A stretch of 64,000 nt of DNA, taken from NCBI RefSeq assembly GCF_002327105.1, contig NZ_CP023406.1, positions 372,001 to 436,000 on the forward strand, given 5' to 3'. Below are positions 26,101 to 35,691 of the stretch, piece by piece. How positions within the stretch are numbered: position 1 is the first letter of the stretch; the number at the start of each line of letters is the position of its first letter. Position numbers and translations under genes: made by a program. The DNA comes from Luteimonas chenhongjianii. Its GTDB lineage: Bacteria > Pseudomonadota > Gammaproteobacteria > Xanthomonadales > Xanthomonadaceae. The notes beneath the pieces are model-generated. The model saw only the letters and a program-made list of their open reading frames with translations. It ran no database searches and was not told the origin of the DNA.

Positions 26101-28218
26101 ATGACTGACATGAAGCCACTGCTGATCGAACTCGGCACCGAAGAACTGCCGGTCAAGGCGCTGCCCGGGCTGGCCCAGGCCTTCTTCGACGGCGTGATCG
26201 CGGCGCTCGACAGGCGCGGCGTCGCCGTGATGAGCGAAGGCGCAAAGCCGCTGTACACGCCGCGCCGCATGGCGGTGCTGCTGCCGGGCGTCGCCAGCGA
26301 GCAGCCCGAGCAACGCTCGGAAGTGCTCGGGCCCTATCTCAACATCGCACTCGACGCCGACGGCAATCCGACCCGGGCGCTGCAGGGTTTCGCGGCGAAA
26401 GCCGGCATCGACTGGACCGCGCTGGAGAAGACCACCGACGCCAAGGGCGAGCGTTTCGTGCATCGCGCGGTGACGCCGGGCGCGGCCACCGCGACGCTGC
26501 TGCCCGACGTACTGCGCGAGGCGATCGCCGCGATGCCGATCCCCAAGCCGATGCGCTGGGGCGCGCACAGCTACGCATTCGCGCGGCCGGTGCACTGGCT
26601 GGTGATGCTGCACGGCCACGCGATCGTCGAGGCGGAACTGTTCGGCGTGCGCAGCGGCCGCACCAGCCGTGGCCACCGCTTCATGCACAACACCGCAGTC
26701 GAGATCGCGGCGCCAGGCGACTACGTCGACGCGATGCGCAGCGCGAAGGTGCTCGTGGACGCCGACATGCGCCGCGCCGGGATCGTCCGCGAGGTCGAAG
26801 GCGTTGCCCGCGCGCTCGGTGGCGATGCACGCATCGAGCCGGACAACCTCGAGCAGGTGAACTGCCTGGTCGAATGGCCGAGTGCGGTGGCATGCACGTT
26901 CGAGCACGAGTTCCTTGCCGTGCCGCAGGAAGCGCTGATCGCGACGATGGAAGCGAACCAGAAGTTCTTCCCGGTGCTGCAGGACGGCCGGCTGACCGAG
27001 CACTTCATCGGCATCGCCAACATCGAATCGAAGGATCCGATCGAGGTGGCCAAGGGCTACGAGCGGGTGATCCGTCCGCGCTTCGCCGATGCGAAGTTCT
27101 TCTTCGACGAGGACCTCAAGCAGGGCCTGTCGGCGATGAACGAAGGCCTGAAGACCGTGACCTATCAGGCCAGGCTCGGCAGCGTCGCCGACAAAACTGC
27201 GCGTGTCGCCGCGCTGGCCGAGGTGATCGCGCCGCAGGTCGGCGTCGATGCCGCGCTGGCGAAGCGGGCCGCGCTGCTGTCGAAGGCGGATCTGCAGTCG
27301 CGCATGGTCAACGAGTTCCCGGAACTTCAGGGCATCGCCGGACGCTACTACGCGCTGCAGGACCCGGCGCTGGCGGACCTGCCCGACACCGATCGCGCCG
27401 CGCTGGCGAACGCGCTCGACGAAGCCTGGCAGCCGCGCTTTGCCGGCGACGACATCGCGCTGTCCCCGCTGGGCAAGGTGCTGGCGATCGCCGAGCGCCT
27501 CGATACCCTTGCCGGTGGATTCGCCGCCGGGCTCAAGCCGACCGGCAACAAGGATGCGTTCGCGCTGCGGCGCAATGCCCTGGGGCTGGCACGCACGTTG
27601 ATCGAGAGCGGGTTCGACCTCGACCTGCACACCCTGATCCGCGCCTCGGTCGAAGGCGTAGGCGCGCTGCCCGCCGGCAAGGACGGCGTGACGGCCTTTG
27701 CCGATGCCGGCGAGCTCTACGACTTCATCCTCGATCGCCTCAAGGGCTACTACGCCGACAAGGGCGTGACCGTGCAGCAGTTCAACGCCGTCGCCGCCAT
27801 GCGGCCCGGCTCGCTGTACGACCTCGACCGTCGCCTCGATGCGATCGGCACCTTCGCGGCGCTGCCCGAAGCCGAGGCACTGGCGGCGGCCGACAAGCGC
27901 ATCCGCAACATCCTGCGCAAGGCCGACATCGACGTGCCGCGCACCGTCGCTCCGGCCCTGCTGCGTGAGCCCGCCGAATCCGCGCTCGCCGAGGCCATCG
28001 AGGCGGTCCACGCCGAAACCGCGCACGCGCTGGCACAGGGCGACTACGTGACCGTGCTGACGCACTTGGCGCGGCTGCGCCCGCAGGTGGATGCGTTCTT
28101 CGACGGGGTGATGGTCAACGCCGACGATGCGGCCCTGCGCGGTAACCGGCTGGCGCTGCTGACCCAGCTGTCGGCGCGGCTCGGCAGCGTGGCGGCGATC
28201 GAGCACCTGTCGAGCTGA
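26101..28218 (+). CDS. glyS: Glycyl-tRNA synthetase beta subunit GlyS
   Basis: GlyS carries tRNA-binding and anticodon-recognition domains and pairs with GlyQ. The 705-residue length is typical. Family blocks include [16 protein letters not shown] at the start, GHRFMHN near residue 195, VALQ-equivalent [31 protein letters not shown] and a DALR-type anticodon domain in the last ~110 residues. A second ATG lies three codons in (MKPLL). Confidence 0.97.
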   Translation: MTDMKPLLIELGTEELPVKALPGLAQAFFDGVIAALDRRGVAVMSEGAKPLYTPRRMAVLLPGVASEQPEQRSEVLGPYLNIALDADGNPTRALQGFAAKAGIDWTALEKTTDAKGERFVHRAVTPGAATATLLPDVLREAIAAMPIPKPMRWGAHSYAFARPVHWLVMLHGHAIVEAELFGVRSGRTSRGHRFMHNTAVEIAAPGDYVDAMRSAKVLVDADMRRAGIVREVEGVARALGGDARIEPDNLEQVNCLVEWPSAVACTFEHEFLAVPQEALIATMEANQKFFPVLQDGRLTEHFIGIANIESKDPIEVAKGYERVIRPRFADAKFFFDEDLKQGLSAMNEGLKTVTYQARLGSVADKTARVAALAEVIAPQVGVDAALAKRAALLSKADLQSRMVNEFPELQGIAGRYYALQDPALADLPDTDRAALANALDEAWQPRFAGDDIALSPLGKVLAIAERLDTLAGGFAAGLKPTGNKDAFALRRNALGLARTLIESGFDLDLHTLIRASVEGVGALPAGKDGVTAFADAGELYDFILDRLKGYYADKGVTVQQFNAVAAMRPGSLYDLDRRLDAIGTFAALPEAEALAAADKRIRNILRKADIDVPRTVAPALLREPAESALAEAIEAVHAETAHALAQGDYVTVLTHLARLRPQVDAFFDGVMVNADDAALRGNRLALLTQLSARLGSVAAIEHLSS

Positions 28219-28427
28219 GCGCCATGGCGCGCGGGCAATCCGCGCGCGTGCAGTGGTGACAACAGCGGCACGGCCCGGGCGCCCGCTCACCGGGCCGCCG
28301 TTGGCGCATGCGGGGGTTTGTCATGAAACGGAAATGCCCGATCGCGCGCCCGCAGGGATGCGTTCCGCCAGTACATGGTGGCGGCCGCATTAATCGAGCC
28401 TTGACGCCGCTCCGGTATCCTCGCGCG

Positions 28428-30248
28428 ATGTCTCGCGTCCAATCGTGTATTGCCGCCGTCGTCCTCCTGCTGTCGTCGGTCGCGGCAAATGCCGCGCGCG
28501 TGGAACGCGTCGACATCGTCGGTCTCGACGAGGAGATGACCGAGAACGTCCGCGCCTCCCTCGGCCTGTACGAAGCGATCGGCAGGGACGTCTCGGGCCG
28601 CCGCATGGCGTATCTGCTGCGCGAGGCCGAAAAGCAGACCCGCAGGGCGCTTGAGCCGTTCGGCTATTACTCGCCGACGATCGACGTCCAGCGCGATCGC
28701 GAAGGCGACGCCCTCGCGGTGCGCGTGGTGGTGGATCCTGGCCAGCCGGTGCGCGTGCGCAACAGCGACATCGCGATCCTCGGTCAGGGTAGCCAGGACC
28801 GTTACCTGGAGCGCGACATCGCCCGCTTCGTGCCCAGCGTGGGCGCGGTTTTCAACCACCCCGAATACGAAGCCAGCCGAAACCGGCTGAGCCGCCGTCT
28901 GACCGAGCGTGGCTATTTCGATGCGGAGTTCGTCTCGCGCCGGGTCGAGATCACGCGCGCCGATTTCGCTGCCGACATCGATCTCGTCTGGAACAGTGGC
29001 GACCGCTACAACATGGGCCCGACCACGTTCGAGCAGACACCAGAGCAGGTCGTCAACGATTCTCTGCTCGAGCGCCTGGTGTACTGGGAGGAAGGCAGCT
29101 ATTACCACCAGGGACGCATCGACCGGTTGCGCTCGTCGCTCGGGCGCCTGGACTACTTCTCCAACATCGACATCGAACCGGAAGTCGATCAGGCCAACGA
29201 GCGCCGCGAAGTGCCGATCAAGGTCACCTTGACCCCGGCCAAGCGCAGCATCTACACCGCCGGCGTCAGCTACGGCACCGACAGTGGCGCCGGCATCCGG
29301 CTCGGGGTCGAGCGACGTTACGTCAACATGCGCGGCCACAAGGCGCTGGCGCAGATCGACTATGCGCAGAATCGCAAGACGCTCACCCTGCAGTACCGCG
29401 TGCCGGCGTTCGCCTGGCGCGACGGCTGGTACACCGCCAGCCTGCAGGCCGCCGACGAGCAGACCGATTACATCGATTCGCGCCGCGTCGAGTTCGTCGC
29501 CAGCCGCAATGGCCAGTACAACGAATTCCTGAACCTGGTCGCGTCGCTGCACGTGCTGCGCGAGCGCTGGGCCTACGCGCCCGAGGAGGATCCGGACAAT
29601 CCGGTGAATGGCGACGGGGACGAGGACTTCGACGGCGCGCTCTACCGCTACGCCACGTTCGCCTTTCCCTCGCTGCGCGCCGAGTACATCGACGTCGACG
29701 ATCGCCTGTTCCCGACCCGTGGCATCGGTGGTTCGCTGATGCTGCGCGGCGGCGTCGATGGCGCCGCATCGGACGCGACATTCGCGCAGATCCACACCCG
29801 CGTCAGCTGGTTCCACGGCATGGGCGAATCCAACCGGCTGATCCTGCGCGGCGAACTGGGCCACACCTTCACCGACACGGTGGTCTCCATTCCGCCAAGC
29901 CTGCGCTTCTACGCCGGTGGCGACCGCAGCATCCGCGGCTACGACTGGCGCGAGGTGGGACCGCGGATCTACACGCGCAACGGGGACCGCGCATTCGCGA
30001 TCGGCGCCAGTAGCGTGGTCACGGCGAGCGTCGAGTTCGAGCACTATTTCACCCGGACCATCGGCGCTGCGGTCTTCGTTGACAGCGGCGACGCCTTCGA
30101 CGGGCGCTCCCCGGACTGGCATACCGGCGTTGGCATCGGTGCGCGCTATCGCTCGCCGGTGGGCCCGGTGAAATTCGACATCGCCCGCGGCCTCGACAAC
30201 CCCGATTCGCCGTTCACCATCGGCCTGTCGATCGGCGCGGAGTTCTGA
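28428..30248 (+). CDS. tamA: TamA, BamA-family outer-membrane protein
   Basis: TamA is an Omp85 protein that works with TamB in outer-membrane assembly or lipid supply. The 606-residue protein has a signal peptide (cut after ANA, residue ~22) and three POTRA-like repeats to about residue 270. The C-terminal 16-strand barrel contains the FYAGGDRSIRGYDW motif (~500-513), the conserved L6 RGY loop, and ends in Phe. The ATG at 28428 follows a TATCCT hexamer by 6 nt. tamB starts 1 nt after its stop. Confidence 0.95.
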   Translation: MSRVQSCIAAVVLLLSSVAANAARVERVDIVGLDEEMTENVRASLGLYEAIGRDVSGRRMAYLLREAEKQTRRALEPFGYYSPTIDVQRDREGDALAVRVVVDPGQPVRVRNSDIAILGQGSQDRYLERDIARFVPSVGAVFNHPEYEASRNRLSRRLTERGYFDAEFVSRRVEITRADFAADIDLVWNSGDRYNMGPTTFEQTPEQVVNDSLLERLVYWEEGSYYHQGRIDRLRSSLGRLDYFSNIDIEPEVDQANERREVPIKVTLTPAKRSIYTAGVSYGTDSGAGIRLGVERRYVNMRGHKALAQIDYAQNRKTLTLQYRVPAFAWRDGWYTASLQAADEQTDYIDSRRVEFVASRNGQYNEFLNLVASLHVLRERWAYAPEEDPDNPVNGDGDEDFDGALYRYATFAFPSLRAEYIDVDDRLFPTRGIGGSLMLRGGVDGAASDATFAQIHTRVSWFHGMGESNRLILRGELGHTFTDTVVSIPPSLRFYAGGDRSIRGYDWREVGPRIYTRNGDRAFAIGASSVVTASVEFEHYFTRTIGAAVFVDSGDAFDGRSPDWHTGVGIGARYRSPVGPVKFDIARGLDNPDSPFTIGLSIGAEF

Positions 30249-30249
30249 G

Positions 30250-33200
30250 ATGGCGTTCCGCCGACACCGGTTGCCCAGTGACCTGACGCCCGAGGCGCGT
30301 GAGGCGCGCATTGCCGAGCTGCGCGCGCGCCGCCGGGCTCGCGTACGCAAGCTCGCGATCCGCAGCGCGATCGGCATCGCCACGCTCGTGGTGCTGCTGA
30401 TCGTCGCGGCGTGGTGGTTGCTGACGACGTTCGGGGGTCGCGATTTTCTCCTGCACCAGATCGCCGCACGCCTGCCCACGGGCACCGAACTCACCTGGCG
30501 CGCGGCCGAAGGCCCGGCCTCGGGTCCGCTGACGATGTACGACGTGCGCTTCGTGCACCGCACCTGCCCGGACGTCGAAGAACAGCCCGTGCCCTACGGC
30601 CAGTGCGACGAGCCGCGCGTGCTGGTGTTCGAAGCCGCCCGCGTCACCATCGATCCGGCGGTGATGCCACTGGTCGGCCGTCGGCTGCGGCTGGACGTGC
30701 TCGACATCGACAACGCCGTGCTGTCGTTGCCGGCGTCGGTCGATACCCCGTTCGAACTGCCGCGTTGGCCCGAGTCGCTGCCACGCATCGATCTGCCACT
30801 GTCATTGCAGGCCGACGCCATCCGCATCGACGGGTTCCGCGTCGAACGGACCGGCGAGGGACTGATCGACATCCGCAGCGTCCGCGGCGGCGTCGATGCG
30901 CAGCAAGGCGAACTGCAGCTTGTCGATATCGTCGTCGACAGCGACCGCGGCTGGTTCACCGCCCACGGCGTCTATGCGCCGGGTGACGACTACCGCATGG
31001 ACCTCACCGCCAGCGCACTGATGCCCGCGCCCCCGGCGCGGACGCGTCCGCGCATCGGCCTGGTGGCCCGCGGTGATCTTTCTCTGCTGGATATCGCCAT
31101 TGTCGGCCACGCCCCGGAACCCCTGAAGGCGGTGCTGACCCTGCGCGGCCGCGAGGCCCCGGGCTGGGCCCTGCGCGCCGACAGCACGCGACTCGACCCG
31201 GGCCTTCTGACCGGCAGTGGCCAGCCCGGCACGCCGATCGCCTTCGATCTCCGCGCCGACGGCGAGGGCGGTGTGGCGGAGCTTCAGGGCGAGGCGCGGA
31301 TCGGTGAGGCCGACGCGGATCCACTGCGGATCGTGCTGCAGCCCTCGAAGGTCCGGCTGGAAAACCAGCGGCTCGAGCTCGATCCCGTGATCGTCGATGT
31401 GTTCGATGGCCGGCTCACGGTACGCGGCCATGCCGACGTCGCCGAACCGGGCGATGTCCGTTTCCGGTTCGCGGCCAATGCACGGGGCCTGCAGTTCGGC
31501 GCCGATCCGGACGCCGCCGAGTCCGCACCGCCGATCACCGCCGATGTGGACCTGGGCCTTGCCGGCACAACCGCGTCCTGGGCCGCGATCGGCAAAGGCA
31601 CGGTGGAGCGTGACGGTCTGGCCGCGAAGGTGGATTTCGATGGCCGCGGCGATGAGAAGCACCTGCGGCTGCAGACCGCGCGCGTCACGATGCCGACCGG
31701 CACGCTGGACGCGGCCGGCGACATCGCCTGGGCGCCGGCGTTGCAATGGAATCTCGACGCGACACTGGCAGGATTCGATCCCGGCTATTTCGCCCGCGAC
31801 TGGAAGGGCGCGATCCGCGGCAGCCTCGCCACGACGGGTGCCACGCGCGACGACGGCGGCCTCGAGGTCGCGGTGGATGCGCGCGACCTGGGCGGCACCC
31901 TGCGCGGCCGCCGGCTCGATGGGCATGCGACATTCGCGATGCACGGCCCGGCCACTGCCGCAGGCGAGGCGGGACGCAGCGATTTCGAAGGCGAGGTGGC
32001 GCTGACGCTCGGCAACAGCCGCCTCGATGCGACGGCGACCATGACCGACCGGCTCGACATCGACGCGACGCTGGCCCCGCTGCAACTGGCCGATCTGCTG
32101 CCCGACACCGGTGGCGTGCTGCGCGGCACCGTGCGCGTGACCGGCCCGCGCGCCGCGCCGGACATCGCCGCCGACCTGACCGGCACCGCCCTGCGTTATG
32201 GCGACTACGCCGCAGCCAGCGCCCGCATCCGCGGCAACCTGCCGTGGCGCGGCGGCGACGGCGCGCTCGATGTGATCGCCACCGGCGTCAATGCGGGCCT
32301 CGCCCTCGACGAGGTGCGGCTGTCCGCACGCGGCGCGGTGGAGCGGTTGCAGCTCGATGCCAGCGCGCGTGGCGAGGCCGGCAGCCTGCAGCTCGACGCC
32401 AGCGCCCAGCGCCGCAACGGCAACTGGCAGGGCACGTTGGCCACATTGCAACTGGCCCCGAGCACCGGCGCGAACTGGGCGCTGCAGTCGCCCGCGCGGT
32501 TCCAGCAGATCGGCACGCGCTACACGCTGAGCGAGAGCTGCTTCGCCTCCAGCGGGGGGGGTTCGCTGTGCGCCAGTGCGGACTGGCCGCGCAGGGGCGT
32601 GTCGGTCAGCGGTACCGGCCTGCCGCTGTCGCTGCTCACGCCTTACCTGCCGGAGCAGGACGGCGGGCGGCCATTCGTGCTGCGCGGCGAGCTCGACCTC
32701 GAGGGCAGCGCGCGCCCGGTCGGCAACGGTTTCGCCGGCAGCGCCAGTGTGCGCTCGGCCAGCGGCGGCGTGCGGACTTCCGAGCGCGCGCGCAACGCGG
32801 TGCTGAGCTACGAGGACTTCGTGCTCGATGCACAATTCGACGCCAGCCGCCTCACCGCCACCCTGTCGACCGTGCTCAACGGAACCGGGCGCATCCAGGC
32901 CCAGATCAGCAACGGCTGGGATGCCTATTCGCCGCTGTCCGGTTCGCTGGTCGCCAGCATCGAGGACCTGACCTTCGTCGAACTGTTCTCGCCCGACATC
33001 GTCGAGCCGACCGGGCGGCTGACTGCCGACATCGCCCTGGGCGGTACCCGCTCGCAGCCGACGATCGGCGGCCATGCGCGCCTGCGCGACTTCTCCACCG
33101 AGATCCCCTCGCTGGCGATCGCGCTCGAAGACGGCAACGTCGATCTCGACGCGCTGCCCGACGGGACCGCGCGGATCGACGGCAGCGTGCGTTCGGGCGG

Positions 33201-34197
33201 CGGCACGCTCGACATCGGTGGCGGCATCGGCTGGCGCGGCGATGACACGCCCGTGGTGCTGACCCTGCGCGGCACCGACGTGCTGGTGGCCGACACCAGC
33301 GACATGCACATCGTCGCCTCGCCCGACATCACCCTGCGCTACGCCGCCGGGCAGCCGCTCAACCTCAGCGGCAAGGTCTTCGTCGACACCGCCCTGCTCG
33401 ATCTCGAGGAGCTCAGCGAAGGCGTGTCGACCTCGTCGGACGTGGTGGTACTCGATCCCGCGGATCCCGAGGACGTCACCACCGCCTCGTCCCTGGAACT
33501 CGACCTCGTCCTCGGTGTCGGCGACAACGTCGGCCTGCGCGGATTCGGCTTCGACGGCCGGATGCGCGGCGAGCTGCGCGTGCGTGCAGTGCCGGGCCGC
33601 GAGATCACCGGAAACGGAAAGCTCGAGGTCGATGGCCGCTACCGGGCCTATGGCCAGGACCTGCGGGTCACGCGCGGCAACCTCATCTTCAACAACAGTC
33701 CCGTCTCCGACCCGCTGCTCGACGTGCGCGCGGAGCGCCGCATCGAGGCCGAGGACATCACTGCCGGCATCGATGTCACCGGGCGGGCGTCCTCGCCGCA
33801 GGTCAGGGTGTGGACCGACCCGTCCACCGATGATTCGCAGGCGCTGTCGTACCTGGTGCTGGGCCGCTCGGCGGCGAGCCTGACCAGCGCCGAAGGCCAG
33901 CAGCTCGACGCGGCAGCGGCCGCGCTCAACGCCGGGGGCGACCTCCTCGCCAGTCAGCTCGGCAGTCGTCTTGGCCTCGACAATGCCGGCATCACCCAGT
34001 CGCGCGCGCTCGGCGGCAGTGTGCTGGGCTTCGGCAAACAGATCTCGCCGAGGCTCTACGTCGGCTTCGGCGTATCGCTGCTGGGCACCGGCCAGGTGCT
34101 GACGCTCAAATACCTGCTGCGAGCGGGCTTCGACGTCGAGATCGAGTCGAGCACGCTGGAGAGCCGCGGCTCGGTCAACTGGCGCCACGAGCGCTGA
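30250..34197 (+). CDS. tamB: TamB/DUF490 translocation and assembly module protein
   Basis: The 1315-residue protein is anchored by an N-terminal helix (residues ~38-58, IGIATLVVLLIVAAWWLL). A long beta-helical region crosses the periplasm, and the C-terminal DUF490 domain spans roughly residues 950-1315 (KLEVDGRYRAYGQDLRVTRGNL, then YLVLGRSAASL). TamB-like proteins are thought to form a hydrophobic groove that moves phospholipids or helps outer-membrane protein assembly. It starts 1 nt after the tamA stop, a firm two-gene operon. Confidence 0.95.
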   Translation: MAFRRHRLPSDLTPEAREARIAELRARRRARVRKLAIRSAIGIATLVVLLIVAAWWLLTTFGGRDFLLHQIAARLPTGTELTWRAAEGPASGPLTMYDVRFVHRTCPDVEEQPVPYGQCDEPRVLVFEAARVTIDPAVMPLVGRRLRLDVLDIDNAVLSLPASVDTPFELPRWPESLPRIDLPLSLQADAIRIDGFRVERTGEGLIDIRSVRGGVDAQQGELQLVDIVVDSDRGWFTAHGVYAPGDDYRMDLTASALMPAPPARTRPRIGLVARGDLSLLDIAIVGHAPEPLKAVLTLRGREAPGWALRADSTRLDPGLLTGSGQPGTPIAFDLRADGEGGVAELQGEARIGEADADPLRIVLQPSKVRLENQRLELDPVIVDVFDGRLTVRGHADVAEPGDVRFRFAANARGLQFGADPDAAESAPPITADVDLGLAGTTASWAAIGKGTVERDGLAAKVDFDGRGDEKHLRLQTARVTMPTGTLDAAGDIAWAPALQWNLDATLAGFDPGYFARDWKGAIRGSLATTGATRDDGGLEVAVDARDLGGTLRGRRLDGHATFAMHGPATAAGEAGRSDFEGEVALTLGNSRLDATATMTDRLDIDATLAPLQLADLLPDTGGVLRGTVRVTGPRAAPDIAADLTGTALRYGDYAAASARIRGNLPWRGGDGALDVIATGVNAGLALDEVRLSARGAVERLQLDASARGEAGSLQLDASAQRRNGNWQGTLATLQLAPSTGANWALQSPARFQQIGTRYTLSESCFASSGGGSLCASADWPRRGVSVSGTGLPLSLLTPYLPEQDGGRPFVLRGELDLEGSARPVGNGFAGSASVRSASGGVRTSERARNAVLSYEDFVLDAQFDASRLTATLSTVLNGTGRIQAQISNGWDAYSPLSGSLVASIEDLTFVELFSPDIVEPTGRLTADIALGGTRSQPTIGGHARLRDFSTEIPSLAIALEDGNVDLDALPDGTARIDGSVRSGGGTLDIGGGIGWRGDDTPVVLTLRGTDVLVADTSDMHIVASPDITLRYAAGQPLNLSGKVFVDTALLDLEELSEGVSTSSDVVVLDPADPEDVTTASSLELDLVLGVGDNVGLRGFGFDGRMRGELRVRAVPGREITGNGKLEVDGRYRAYGQDLRVTRGNLIFNNSPVSDPLLDVRAERRIEAEDITAGIDVTGRASSPQVRVWTDPSTDDSQALSYLVLGRSAASLTSAEGQQLDAAAAALNAGGDLLASQLGSRLGLDNAGITQSRALGGSVLGFGKQISPRLYVGFGVSLLGTGQVLTLKYLLRAGFDVEIESSTLESRGSVNWRHER

Positions 34198-34500
34198 TCC
34201 AACCGGGCCAGCCGCTTCTTGCGGGGCTGGCTGATGCTCGCGCGCGCCGATGGAGCCATCCCGGGCCAGGAAGTGCCGCAACGCAGCGTTGATCGCAAAC
34301 GGGAGTGCCGCCTGGGTGGCTGTTCTGCTCCATCCGGCGCAGCCCCTTCGACAACGATCGGCGCGCAGAGCAGCTCGGCTGTGGCAGCTCTCCGGCGAAG
34401 ACCCGACGGGGCCGGGCAGCCTGCAGGCGCGCCGCGCATCGAGCGCCGGGCATGCCCTCCATCAGGGAAAACGGCTCGCCCGCTTCCCGCCGGCTGCGCC
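34198..34500 (+). other. Non-coding stretch between tamB and the asparaginase-family gene
   Basis: The 303 bp separate convergent stops. A CCCCTTCGACAACGATCGG segment near 34344 is reminiscent of a degenerate CCCTTCGACAGGCTCAGG-type intergenic repeat common in some proteobacteria; this is a weak resemblance. I see no hairpin with a T-run and no convincing ORF. Confidence 0.4.
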
Positions 34501-35613
34501 TCAACGCCCGGCCGGCAGCGCCAGCACCTCGTCGCGGAACACCGCGACATGCGGCACGCCGTCCGCGCCGATCCAGCCGCGGTACATGCCCGGGGTATTG
34601 AACGGAAACGCGACGCGGCCGCGGGCATCGAGTGCGATCGCGCCACCGTCGCCGCCGGCGGCCGGAATCTCCCGGTCGATCACCGCATCCGACGCCTCGC
34701 GGATGTCGTCGCCACGCAGGCGCACGCGCGCGCAGATCTCGTGCGCGGCGGCAGCGCGGATGTAGTACTCGCCCCAACCCGTGCCCGACACCGCGCACTG
34801 CGCATCGGCCCAGGTCCCGGCGCCGATGATCGGCGCATCGCCGACACGGCCGTAGCGCTTGTTGGTCATGCCGCCGGTCGACGTGCCTGCGGCAAGATGA
34901 CCGGCGCGGTCGAGCGCGACGGCGCCGACGGTACCGAAGTAGGGACGTGCGTCACCGGTCAGCACCGAGGCCTGCGGCTGCGACATGCGCTCGGCCTGGA
35001 GGGCGCGCTGCAGCTGCTGCCAACGGCGTTCGGTACGGAAATAGCCCGGATCGACCAGCGTGATCCCCTGCGCCTGCGCGAATGCCTCCGCGCCTTCGCC
35101 GATCATCATCACGTGTGGGGAGTCGGTCATCACCGCGTCGGCCAGCAGGATCGGATTGCGCACGCGCGTCACGCCGGCGATGGCGCCCGCCTGGCCGCTG
35201 GCGCCATCCATGACCGCGGCGTCGAGTTCGTTGCGGCCGTCATGCGTGAACACCGCGCCGCGCCCGGCGTTGAAGCTCGGCGCGTCTTCCAGCACGGTGA
35301 TCGCCGCCTTGACCGCGTCCATCGCCGGTGCACCCGCCTGCAGCCTCGCGTGGCCGGCGCGCAGCGCGGCCTCCAGCGAGGCGCGTGCATCGGCCAGTCC
35401 GGCCTCGTCGAGATCGCCTGGTGCGACGCCTGCCCCGCCGTGGATCGCGAGCACGGTCGCGGCGGGCGCAGCCGGCTGCGCGGCTGCTGCGGCCGACGTG
35501 CTCACCGGTGAGGTCGCTCGAGCTGCGGGCGAGGACACCGCAGCGTTCGCAGCGCCCACGAGCAGGACCAGGCCCGAAACCCGGCACATCCACTTTCCGA
35601 TCCGTTTCAACAT
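34501..35613 (-). CDS. Exported isoaspartyl peptidase / L-asparaginase (Ntn hydrolase)
   Basis: The family hydrolyses isoaspartyl dipeptides and asparagine after self-cleavage before a Thr. The 370-residue precursor has a signal peptide (residues 1-24, ending AANA) and then a Ser/Ala-rich linker. The family start VLAIHGGAGV is at ~54-63, and the nucleophile Thr228 lies in GTVGAVALD. GTSTGGMTNKRYGRVGDAPIIGAGTWAD is the substrate-binding block. The start at 35613 has AGGGAG just upstream and yields the signal peptide; the ORF extends 48 nt further without such support. It is probably periplasmic. Confidence 0.92.
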   Translation of the reverse strand: MLKRIGKWMCRVSGLVLLVGAANAAVSSPAARATSPVSTSAAAAAQPAAPAATVLAIHGGAGVAPGDLDEAGLADARASLEAALRAGHARLQAGAPAMDAVKAAITVLEDAPSFNAGRGAVFTHDGRNELDAAVMDGASGQAGAIAGVTRVRNPILLADAVMTDSPHVMMIGEGAEAFAQAQGITLVDPGYFRTERRWQQLQRALQAERMSQPQASVLTGDARPYFGTVGAVALDRAGHLAAGTSTGGMTNKRYGRVGDAPIIGAGTWADAQCAVSGTGWGEYYIRAAAAHEICARVRLRGDDIREASDAVIDREIPAAGGDGGAIALDARGRVAFPFNTPGMYRGWIGADGVPHVAVFRDEVLALPAGR

Positions 35614-35691
35614 CTGCTCCCTGTTCGTCGGCCGGGGCCGGGGTCGTGGTTCGATAGGCATCCAGGCCGTCGGCCGGAATGCCTGCGCACG

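Noticed and set aside
25957..28290. 777-residue - strand open frame opposite glyS
   Set aside because: It is a typical antisense frame of a high-GC gene; glyS matches its family along its whole length.
28401..28421. TTGACG and TATCCT as a -35/-10 pair for tamA
   Set aside because: The spacing is only 9 nt instead of about 17, so the two cannot act together; only the TATCCT hexamer is kept as a possible -10.
30802..34281. 1159-residue - strand open frame opposite tamB
   Set aside because: The tamA-tamB operon is clear on the + strand, and the antisense frame has no recognisable motif.
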